Origin: Gammaproteobacteria bacterium
Lineage (GTDB): Bacteria; Pseudomonadota; Gammaproteobacteria; Ga0077536
Direction: 5' to 3'
DNA: 64,000 bases
NCBI GenBank assembly: GCA_024235015.1
Contig: JACKNG010000005.1
Span: forward strand, 186,001 to 250,000
This document shows, one piece after another, positions 35,431 to 47,400 of the stretch; within the stretch, counting starts at the first letter, position 1; the number at the start of each line of letters is the position of its first letter. The notes beneath the pieces were generated by a model that did not search any database, had not been told where the DNA came from, and saw only the letters and a program-made list of their open reading frames with translations. The position numbers and the translations under genes were made by a program.

Positions 35431-38400
35431 TCAGAAACGTCGGTGCAGGGTCGGTAGTAGAACATCACCGCTCCACAGCACGTTGCCGTCGGCGCCAATA
35501 CGCACCGTGCCGGCGAGCTGGTTGACGGCGCGTGGATCGTCGAGCTGATTGAGGAGCATGTCGTCGAACTCTTCCTCGAATTCCTCGAACTCGTCATCGA
35601 GTTCCTCGAATTCGGGTTCGCCGCCGTCGCTTTCCGGCGCCGGCTCGGCCGCGGCGGGTTCCGGCGCCGGCGCCGCGTCGAAGGTCTCGACCGCCTCGTC
35701 GAGGTCTTCGAACTCCGGTTCGACCGCAGGCTCTTCCACGGCCGGCGCAGTATCCTCCTCCAGCGGCGCGAAGGGCTCCTCGGTCGCCTCGTCGAACACG
35801 GGGAGTTCCTCGGCGGGTTCGGCCGCCTCCGCGGGCGCCGCGCTCTCGGCCGGCTCCAGGGTCTCCTCGGCCTCGAACACGTCCTCGAACTCGTCGCCGA
35901 AATCGTCGCCGAACTCGTCGGCCTCCTTGGCCTTGTTGTAGGCGACCAACTGTTCCTGGTAGGTGAGGAAATTCTGCAGTTGCTGACGATAGCCGGTGAG
36001 CAGGCGCTGACCCTCCTCGGCATCGATCTGGCCGGCCTCCAGCAGCGTCTCGATGCGCGAGATGCGCTCGTTGAGCGACTCGATCAGTGCGACGAGTTCT
36101 TCCTCGGTCACGCTCGGCGCGCAACCCTCGGCGTCCTCGCATTGATCCAACGACAAGGCGATGCCGTTGCCGATCTGCCCGAACAACGAGAGGTCTTCCT
36201 CGAACAGCGAGGAATCGACGAACGATACCGCCTGCAGCAGGGTGAGGACGGCGGCCGGATTGGGGAATGACACCCGTGCATTCTGGAACAGGGAATTGGC
36301 AGTCACACCGGCGCCGAGCAGTGAATTGGCACGCACGAACCGATTGGCAACGCTGACATTGGTCTCGGACAAGCTCGAGAACAGGAACGTGTCGGTGAGC
36401 GAGACGTTCGACGGACTCGCGTTCGACTGCACGTTGAACTGTACCTGCTGGTTGACCGCGGTGTCGCTCTGCGCGACCGCCACTTCGCCGCCCGCCATGC
36501 TCATGATCATGTTGCCGGTATTGAGCAATTCACCGGTTGCGGCAAGCGTGGCGCTGCGTCCGGAGATCCTCACCGTGCCGGTATCCGGCCCGGCGATATT
36601 GCCCAGCGCAGTGCGAGTGGTATCGGCCAACGCGTCGAAAGTGACGATATTGTCGCCGAAGGCGAGCATGACGATCTCGCCGACGCGCTCGCCACCGGCG
36701 GAAATTTCGAGGTTCTGGCCCGGCGCGTTGACCATCTCGATGGCGCTGCCCAGCAGCATCAGGTTGCCGCCGGTGGCAAAGTCTTCCGAGATCTCGATGT
36801 AGTTGGCATTGGCGGACTGCAGCGCGCCGTCCAGCATCGTCGGCGCGCCGGGCGCGACGAACAGGCGCCCGCCGATGACCAGCGTTCCGAGGAGTCCTGC
36901 GAAGCGATCGGCGGCGAGATGACCGACACCGGCGTCGAGATCGATGAACAGGTCGCGGCCGGGAGTCGGCACGATATTCAGAACGGCATCGTCCGCCGAG
37001 ACAACTTCGTTGTTGAAATCGAACACGTCGGTCGACGACGACATCGCGATGTCGCCGTCGATCGTCGTGACGCCGTTGAACACGAGATCCGCGCCACTAA
37101 GGTCGCCCGCCAGGGTCGTGGCACCGCCGTAGGTCTGGTTGCCGGAGGTCGTGACCGGGCCGCCCAGGGACGCGCCGGCAGCAAAGCTGACCGTTGCCAC
37201 CGTGCCGGTATTGCTCGCCGTCTGCCCGATGCTGCCCGTGACCGTGCCGACGTCGCCGGAGAAGGCGACCGCGGTGCCCTGCAGGATGCTGCCACCGATG
37301 GTGGTCGCACCGACATAGCTCTGGCTGGCCCCGGTCGAGACGTCACCATCGATGGTGGCGCCACCGGTCACCGTCACGCGGCCGCCCGCTACGACGTCGT
37401 CGCCGAGGCTGGTACCGCCGGCATAGTTCTGGTCGCCGGTCGTCGTGACCGCCCCACCAACGGACGCGCCGTTCGCAAAACTCACCGAGCCGACCGTGCC
37501 GGTATTGGTGGCCGTCTGGCCGATCGTTCCGCCGACCGTGCCCTGCCCGCCGGAGAACGCGACGGCGGTGCCCTGCAGAATGTCGCCATTGATATTGGTG
37601 GTGCCCGCGTAAGTCTGGCCGGCGCCGGACGACACGTTGCCACCGATCGTGGCCCCTCCGGTGACGGTCACGCCGCTGCCTGCGGTCACGTCACCGGTGA
37701 TCGTGGTGCCACCGGCGAAACTCTGGCTGCCCGTCGTCGTCACCGAGCCGCCGACCGTGGCCCCTCCGGCGACGGTCACGCTGCTGCCCGCGGTCACGTC
37801 ACCGGTGATCGTGGTGCCACCGGCGAAACTCTGGCTGCCCGTCGTCGTCACCGAGCCGCCGACTGTGGCACCGGCACCGAAACTGACCGAACCCACGGCG
37901 TTGTTCGCGCTGCCGCCGATGCTGCCCGTGACGCTACCGGCACCCCCGGTAAAGGCGACGGCGCCACCATTGATGATGCTGCCGTTGATGCTGGTGATGC
38001 CCTGGTAGGTCTGCGCGCCCACGGAGGTCACATTGCCGTTGACGGTCAAGTTACCGTTGCTGGCGACCGTGGTGCCGGCCGCGAGGTTGCCACTGACGGT
38101 CGTCTGCCCCGTAAAGCTCTGACTGCCGCCGGTGGTGACGGCGCCGCCGATGGTTGCCGTACCTGCCGCCACGCTGGTCGCGAAATTCCCGTTCACCGCC
38201 ACCGGCCCGGTGAGGTTGATGTCGCCGGCGCCACTCGCAGTAAGGGCGAGCGCGCCGTTGCTGGTGATGCCGCCGGCCGCGACCAGGTTGATGCCGGTTG
38301 CGCCGGTCGCGACGCTGGCCGTTTCGATGGTGATGCCGTTGGCACCGGTACTGGTGATGGTGCCGGTGACCGACGTCGGGTTACCGGCGGGCACGGGGGC

Positions 38401-41400
38401 GAAAGCGAGCAAGGTGCTCTGGTTCGAGCTGAGATTCTCGACGTTGCGGAAATCCACGCGCAACGCGTTGTTGGCCTGGTTGCTCGCGAAACCGGAACCG
38501 ATACCTTCGAGCGTCCAGCGCACGGCGACGGTGGAGGACAAGGTATCGGTGCCAGCGCCGAGATCGAGGCGTGTCGTGGCCGCAACGGCGTTGTTGTCGT
38601 TGGGTGCGACTGCGAGCGAGACCTGGTCGTCGCCGTCACCGGTTTCGAGGATTTCGATCTCGTCGAAGTTGCCCACGGCGAAGCTGGCCGAGCTGCTGCT
38701 GAGCCCGCCGGCAGTGCCCTCGTTGATCTGATCGATGACGACCTGCACCGCGACGTTCGTGCGCAAGGTATCGACACCGCCGCCGCCGACAATACGTCCC
38801 CCCCATACCGTGTTGCCGTCGACGACGATCACGTCGTTGCCGGTTTCGGCGCCGACATCCGTTGCCTCGACGAATTGCGGCTGCAATTGGACGCCGCCGC
38901 CGTAGACGCTCGTGAACGAACCGTCGACATGGTTGACGTTGGTCATCGTCGTGGTCAGGCCGCCGACGGTGTAGCTCAGCTGTTGTGCGCCGGTGAGGGT
39001 GAAGACGTCCGCCCCCTTGCTGCCGACGAGGATGTCGCCGCTGCTCGTCCCGCCGTCGATCCCCGCCGGGTTGAGCCCGACACGGATCACGCCATCCGAC
39101 ACGCCGGCGTCGTACTGGACGTTTTGCGTGTTGGCGCCGCCGACACCCGGAATGCGGCCGTTGGGGCCGAAGAAGAACACGTCGTTGCTCGGCCCGGCGA
39201 GGATGCTGAAGAACTCGAACGTCGTCGCGCCGCTGCCCGGACCGAAGGTCACCGTCTTGGACGTCCCGTCCCATGCGATGAATTCGCCCGTGCCGAAATC
39301 CGAAATGAAGTACGCGGTGGAACTCGACGGGCCGTTCAGCTGCGAAGCGCCGTTACCCTTGATGTTCTCCACGCTGAAGAACTTGTTGCTGATCAGATCG
39401 ACGGTATGGCCGTCGAACTTGGTGCCCGAGAAATCGATGGTGTCGTTGTCGGCACCAAGGTTCACGGAACCGACCACCACGCTCAGCTCGTCGGTCGGAT
39501 CGTCGGCGGGCAGCGCTTCCGGAACGCCGAAATGGACCTGGTCGTCACCCGCGCCACCGAGAATGTCGCCCGTGAACGTGGTGAAGGTGTTGGCCGGGTT
39601 GTCGAGGAGGAAGACGTCGGCCCCTGCGCCGCCCTCGAGCGCGGTGGCACCGGACGTCGCGACGATCGTGAAGGTGTCGTTCTGATCGGAGCCGCGGATG
39701 GTCTCGACGTTGGCGAAATTGGTCGTTGTCGCCGAGCCATTGATGACCAGCGAACCGCCGTTGACGGCGTTGATGGTGTAGGCCATCGCTTCGTTGGCAC
39801 CTTCGATGACATCCGCCCCACCGAGGCCGTCGACCGTACCAGCGAGGCGACCGTTGGTGGCGAACGTAAAGGTGTTGGCAGCGCCGGTAGCGGTCAGATT
39901 CTCGATACCCTGCCAGGCCGTGATCGAGGTCGACGACCCCGCGTTCAGATTGCTGACGGTGTAGTTCAGGTCACCGAGCAGCGTATCGCCGGTACCGCCG
40001 GAGCCGTCGGCAGTTCCGGACAGGGTGCCGCCACTGACCGTGAAGGTGTCGTTTGCGCTCGAACCCGTCAGGTTCGCGATGTCGACGAAGGTCGTCGCGA
40101 TGGCGTTCGAGGTCACCCGGCCATCATCGGCGCCGTTGTCGACGTCGCCGCGAATATCGAAGGCCAGCACCGACGAGCTGCCGGCGATGGTGTCGCTGCC
40201 GCCCGCGCCGGTGACCGTACCCGACAGCGAGCCGGTCGCATTGAAGGTGAACAGGTTGGCCGCGGCCGTGCCCGTCAGGTTCTCGATGCCCTGCCAGGCC
40301 GTGACCGAGGTCGACGAGCCGCTGTCCGGGTTGCTGATCGTGTAATTCAGGTCGCCGCTGAGGAGGTCACCCGTACCGCCAGCTCCATTCGCGGTCCCCG
40401 ACAGGGTCCCGCCGGTGACGGTGAAGGTGTCATTGGCGCTCGAACCCGTCAGGTTGGCGATGTCGACGAAGGTCGTCGCGACGGCGTTCGAGGTCACCCG
40501 GCCATCATCGGCGCCGTTGTCGACGTCACCACGGATGTCGAAGGTCAGCGCCGAGGAGCTGCCGGCGATGGCGTCGCTGCCGCCCGCACCGGTGATCGTA
40601 CCCGACAGCGAGCCGGTCGGATTGAAGGTGAACAGGTTGGCCGCAGCCGACCCGGTCAGGTTCTCGATGCCGTTCCAGGCGAAGATCGAAGTCGATGAGC
40701 CGCTGTCCGGGTTGCTGATGGTGTAGTTGAGGTCGCCGCTCAGCAGGTCACCCGAACCGCCGGCACCGGCCGCCGTTCCGGACAGGGTGCCGCCGGTGAC
40801 CGTGAACGTGTCGTTGGCACTCGAACCGGTGAGGTTGGCGATGTCGGTGAAGGTCGTCTGCACCGCGTTCGACGTCACCCGGCCATCGTTGGCACCGTCG
40901 CCGACGTCGCCGCGGATGTCGAAGGCCAGGGCCGCCGAGGTACCGACGATGGAATCGGTGCCGCCGCCGCCCGTGATCGCGCCCGAGAGGGATCCGCCGG
41001 CACCGAAAGTGAAAATTTCGTTGCCCGCCGTACCCTGCAATCGTTCGATGTTGAGCCACGCCGGGATCGTCGCCCCGCTCAGCAGCGAGGTCGTACCCTG
41101 ATCGGCGCCGGTCACGGTGAACGTCGCCGAACCCACCGAACCACCGGACAAGGTGTCCGCCGTGTTCGCGCCGCCCGACAGGCGTTCTACCCCGGCGTAA
41201 CTCATCGCCACCGGCCCCGAGACCGTGCCCGCATCGGTGGCCGTCGCACTGAAGGTCAGGGCGCCGGTCCCGGCCAGGTAACTGCCGAGGTCGAGGAAAT
41301 CCTCCGCGCTGCCGCCGTTGACGACGTCGACGGCCAGACCATCGGCGAAATCGAAGGTGTCGTTGCCGGCATCGCCGTTGAAGGTAACCGTCTCCGCGCC

Positions 41401-44400
41401 GCCGTCGTCGATGGCGACGTTCAGGTTGAAGGTGTCGTTGCCGCCACCGCCGTTGGCGGTCACCGCGCTACCGTCGACGTCAGCCATGAAGGTCAGGACA
41501 TCACCGCTGGTGCCGCCGGTGAACGTCGCGCTCGTCGCGCCGGTCACCGGCGCGTTGACCAGCAGGGTCGCCGCGCCACCCTGTCCGAACGATGCGGACA
41601 GGGTCGTCACGGTGAGCGGATTGGTCTGGAAGGTCAGCCCGCCACCTGCGACCAGGGTCAGCGCATCGCCGGCCAGGGTGGCGTTGTAACCGCCGGCACC
41701 GCCGTCCATGGTCAGCGCGGCGGTACCGGTGGTGGTGATCTGGACGGTATCCACGGCGCCGGACGTCGCGAGTTCGTCGATCAGCAGGTTGCTCGCCGAC
41801 TGCAGGAAGATCGCGGGGCCCGTGGCCTGGATGGCGCTGCCGCCGGCGACGGCGACGTCGAGCTTGTTGCCGCTGTTCTGGCCGACGCTCGCACCGGCGA
41901 CCAGGGCGAGATTGGCACCACCCGACTTCGACAGGACGAGGCCATTGCTGTCGCGGATGGTTCCCGTCGTCGCCGTGACCGTCTGCAGTGCGCCGCCGTC
42001 GAAGGTGCCGCTGCCAGTGCCGTTGAACACGACGTTGGCGCTGGCGGTGAGGTCGTTCGACGCGGTGAAGCCGTCCTCGATGACGAGATCACCGTTGCTG
42101 ACCACGAGGGTACCGTTCAGGTCGACGCCGCCGTTGCCGCCGAGCGTGAGATTGCCGGCATCGGTCTTGGTGAAGGCGCCCAGGGTCAGGGTCGACGTGC
42201 CGGCATCGATGACGTTGCCGCCGCCGCCCGCGGTGAGGATCGTCGTGCCGGTGAGATTGATGGCGCCGCTGGCAGTGGAAATGTCGCCGCCGGCACCGAG
42301 GTCCAGGGTGCCGGTATTGCCGGTGAGCGCGCCGACGGAAGTTGTCTGGTCGTTGACGTCCAGGACCGCCCCGGCGCTGATGGTCACCGCGCTGTTGGCG
42401 CTGAAGCCGGTGCCGCTGCCGGCGCGCAAGGTGCCGGCGGCTACTGACGTCGCGCCGGAATAGGCGCTGTTGCCCGAAAGCGTCAGCAGCCCGGCCGTGC
42501 TCTTGGTCAGCCCGCCCGTGCCGCTCATCGCGCCGGCGACGGCGCCCTGCTCCACGGTCAGGGTGACGCCCCCGCCGTTGAGCAGGATGGTCGAACCGCC
42601 GAGACTGTTCACCGTGCCCAGGGTTTCCGAGGCATTCACCTGCAGCGTGCCGGCGTTCACCTGCACCGTTCCCGCATCGGCGATGGCGGCACCGCCCTGC
42701 AGCACAAGCGCACCGGCTGCCACCGTGGTCACGCCGGTATAGGTGTTCGTGCCCGACAGGGTGAACGCTCCCGCGCCCTGCTTGGTCAGGGCGCCGGCAC
42801 CGGCGATCACGCCGGCATACACGTCGTTGCCACCGTCGCCGGTGGTCAGGACCTGGCCCGCCGCGACGCTCACGTCACCGCCCGTAGCGCCACCGCCGTT
42901 CAGCGACCCGATGGTCTCCGAGTTCGTGACCAGCAGGTTTGCACCGGCGGCATTGGCCAAGGTCACCTCCACGCTGTCGGCCAGCGCCGCACCGCCCTGT
43001 ACTTCCAGCGTGCCACCGTTGATCGCGGTCTGCCCGGTGAAGGTGTTGGTGCCGGTCAAGAGCAGCGTGCCGCCGTCGTTCTTGGTCAACGTACCGGTGG
43101 TCGTCGTGATGTTGCCGCTGATGGTCGTATTGCCGGCGCCCTCGAGGGTCAGGTTCTGGGCGGCTCCCGCGACCGTCCCCGTCAGGGTCAGCGTGCCGGC
43201 GTCGGTCTGCACGGTCGATGCCGCCGCCAAGGTCAGGAGCCCGGCCAGGCTGTTGGCGCCGCTGATGCTGCGCAAGGCGCCGTTACCGCCGACACCACTG
43301 CCGCCGAGCAGTACGGATTCGGCGCCGACGGCGATGCCGCCCTCGAGTTCGAGCACGGCGCCACTCGAAACGACCGTTCCAGCACCCACCGTGCCCAGCG
43401 CCGAAGCATCGCGGATGTTGAGCACGCCGGCGTTCACTGCCGTTCCGGTGGTGTAGGTGTTCGCCCCACTCAGGATCAGCGTGCCGGTATCGGCCTTGCT
43501 CAACGTGCCCCCGCTGCCGGCGATGATGCCGCCGTACGTCAGAACCTGTCCCGCGTCGACGTCGAACGTCCCCGCGCCCGCCAGTGCCACGCCACGGTTG
43601 GCGTTGAGCGTGAACGTCACCGTCGCTTCCAGGGTGCCGCCGTTGAAGACAAGCTGACCCGGGGTCGCCGCGCCGGGTGCCGCGCCGAGGTTGTTGTCTG
43701 CGCTGATACTGAGGATGCCGGCCGCGAGGGTCGTCACGCCGGAATAGGTGTTGGCGCCCGACAGGATGAGCCTGCCCGCCCCCTGCTTGGTCAGGGCGCC
43801 CGCGCCGGAGATCACCCCGGCGTAGGTGTCGTTACCGGCGTCACCGGTCGTGAGGGTCTGGGCCGCCGCGATGGTCACGTTGCCGCCCGTAGCGCCGCCA
43901 CCGTTGAGGGCGCCGATGGTCTCGGAGTTGGTCACGATCAGGTTCGCGCCGAGCGCGTTCGCCAGCGTCACTTCTACGCTGTCCGCGAGCGCCGCGCCGC
44001 CCTGCACCTCGACCATGCCGCCGTTCACGCTCAACGTCCCGGTGAAGGTGTTCGCGCCGGACAGGGTGAGAATCCCGGTGCCGGTCTTGGTCACACCACC
44101 GGTTCCACTGACCACACCGGCAAAGGTGGTGCTGCTGCCGTCCCCGCCCGCGGTCAGGGTGCCACTGCCCAGGGTAATCGACGTCGTGCCCGCCGCGCTC
44201 GCGATCGAACCCACCGTCTCGTCCTGGTCGTTGACGTCGAACACGCCGTTGGCGGTCAGGACCACGGCGCTGCCGTCGCCGATCGCGGTCGCCGAACCGG
44301 CCCGCAGGATGCCGTCGTTGATGGTGGTCGTGCCGGACCAGGTGTTGTTGCCGGACAGGACCAGGGTACCGACCCCCGTCTTGGTCAGCGCGCCGCTGCC

Positions 44401-47400
44401 GCCGATGCTGCCGGCGACCGTGCCGGCCGCGATCGTGACGTTCGAACCCGCGTTCAGGGTGATGGTGTCGCCACTGGCGGAGGTCAGGGTACCGACGCTG
44501 GCGCTGGCCGCGGCGATGACGTTGATGATGTCATTGCCGGCCAGGCCGTCGAGGCTGGCGATCGACCCGGTGTTGTCGAGGTTGAAAGTCTGCTGCGCGG
44601 CGGTGCCGCCGAGGTTCTGGATATTGGACCAGCCCCCCACGACCGCGGTCGGCGCCGTGCCCAGGTTCACGCCGGTGACGTTGATGATGCCGGTCAGGCC
44701 GTTCAGGGTGTTGGTGCCGGCGCCGCCGTTGACCAGCCCGCTGAGCGAGAAACCGGCGAGGTTGATGACGTCGTTGCCGGCATCGGTGAAGTTGGGTGCG
44801 CCCTGCGTGGCATCGATGCTCTCGACCGACGACAGCACCGTGCTGAAGGTATTCAGGTTGATGGTGTCGGCGCCGGTGAGCGTGAAGGTGTCAGCGCCGA
44901 TGCTGCCGACGAGCACGTCGGTGCCGTCACCACCACTGATGCCGCCCGGCACGCTGCCGGTGCCGCTGAAGATGAACACGTCGGTGGCCGAACCGGCCTG
45001 GACATTGATGTCGACGGTGAACTCGGTGCGCGTACCACCGGCGAGATTGGCGATGCTGTCGGCGAAGAAACCGTGGTTGAGCGAGTCGAACAGCCAGAAC
45101 GTCGCCGTCGTCGGCCCGACCAGGGTACCGCCCGGGTTCGCGTTCAGCGTCGCGAAGTCTGTCCAATCCGTCGCCGCGCCGCTTTCGATCAGGTTGAAGG
45201 CGAGGCCCTTGCTGGTGGAAGTGAAGAAACCGTCCTTGTTACCCGGTCCTGTCTGCTCGAATGTATGGGACTGCGTGGCCGCCGACCAGTCGATGGTGTT
45301 GGTGCCGGTACCGCCGGCGACCGACCCGACGATGCGGGCGTTGCCCGCACCGAACAGGACGATGTCGTTGTTGCCCTCGCCGTCGAAAGTCCCGGTGAAC
45401 ACGGCCGAGTTGGTCAGATTGAGGGTGTCGTCACCGGCACCGCCGAGGATCGAGCCGGTGACGGTCGCGTTGCCGGCGACGTTGAACTGATCGTTACCGC
45501 CGCCGCCGGTGACATTGCCTGACAGCGAACCGAGCCCGTTGGCATCGAAGTTGAACATATCGGCGTTACCGGTGCCGGTCAGGTTCTCGAACCCGCTCCA
45601 GGTACCGGTGCCACCGCTGAGGAAGCTGGCCGTGCCGCTGTTCGTGCCGCTGATACCGAACGTCACGCTCGCCGTGGATGCCGTCAGCGTATCGTTGCCG
45701 CTGCCGGCATCGATGGCGCCGACGCCGGTGAACGCCGCCGTCATGCCATTGGTGACGTTGCCCATGCCTGCACCGCTGCCCGAGACCGTGAGATCGACCG
45801 ACAGTGCGGCCATGTCGAGCAGCGTGGTACCGGTACCGGTCAGGGACACACCGCCGCCTGCAGCGGCGGTGTTGCCGAGTTGGATCTCGGTGGCGCCGCC
45901 GAGTACCAGCGCGCCGGTCGCCTTGTTGAGCGCTGTACCCGGGGTGCTGAGCGTGCCGCCCGCGGTCAGCGTGTCGGTGCCGGTGCCAAAGGTCAGGCCG
46001 AGGTTGGCGAGATTGATGTCGGTCGTCGCGGTAAGCGTGGCGGCGCCGGCACCGGCACCCATCGCCAACGTACCGGACGTGCCGCCGAGGGAAGCCACGG
46101 TGAGCGACAGGTTGTTGAGGTCCAGGGTGCCGCCGCCCAGGGTCACGGCGCTGGCGCTGCTGAACGCGTCGGCGACCCCGGCGCGCAGCGTCCCGGCGTT
46201 GACCGTGGTCGGGCCGGTGTAGGTGTTGATGGCGTTGAGGATGAACACCCCGGCGCCCTGCTTGGTGAGGCCGCCGGCGCCGGAGATCACGCCGGTGTAG
46301 GTGTCGTTGCCCGCGTCCCCCGTCGTCAGCACCTGGCCGGCCGCGACGCTCACGTTGCCGCCGGTGGCGCCGCCGCCGTTCAGCGCGCCGATGGTCTCCG
46401 AGTTCGTCACCAGCAGGTTGGCACCGGCGGCGTCGGCCAGGGTCACTTCGACGACATCGGACAAGGCCGCGCCGCCCTGGACCTCGAGCGTGCCGCCGTT
46501 CACCGTCGTCACGCCGGCAAAGGTGTTCGTGCCGCTCAACAGCAGGGTGCCGGCGTCATTCTTGGTCAAGGCGCCCGTGCCCGTCCCGATCGCGCTGTCG
46601 ACCGTCGTGTCGCCCGCGCCGTCGATGGTCAGGTCCTGGCCGGCACCACCGATGCCGCCGCTCAAGGTCAGGCTACCCGCGTCCGACTGCACCGTCGTCG
46701 CGGCCGCCAGGGTCACCGCCCCGGCCAGGCTGTTCGCGCCGCTCACGTTCCGCAGCGCGCCATTACCGCCGACTCCGCTCCCCGCCAGCGACAAGGCTTC
46801 CCCGCCAATGGCGATGCCGCCCTGCAGCTCGAGGGCAGCGCCGCTGGCCACGGTGGTACCGACGCCGGTGGTGCCGAGCGCGGCGGCGTTCTGGATGTTC
46901 AGCACGCCGGCGTTCACGTTGGTCGCGGTGGTGTAGGTATTCGCCCCGGTCATCACCAGCGTGCCGGTATCGGCCTTGTTCAGCGCACCACCGCTGCCGG
47001 CGATGACGCCGGCATAGGTCAGCACCTGGCCGGTGTCGACGTCGAACGTCCCCGCGCCTGCCAGCGCCACCCCGCGGTTGCCGTTCAAGGTGAACGTCGC
47101 CGTCGCTTCCAGCGTGCCACCGTTGAACGTCAGGTGGCCCGCCGTCGCGCCGACCGGCGCCGCACCCAGGTTGGCGTCCGCACTCACGCTCAGCACGCCA
47201 CCGGCAAGCGTCGTAGCCGTGTCGTAGGTATTGACGCCGCCGAGAACCAGCGTACCGGCATCGGCCTTGCTCAGGCCGCCACCGCTGCCGGCAATGATGC
47301 CGGCGTAGGTCAGTACCTGGCCGGTGTCGACGTCGAACGTCCCCGCACCGTTCAGCGCCACCCCGCGATTCGCATTCAGGGTGAACGTCGCCGTTGCTTC

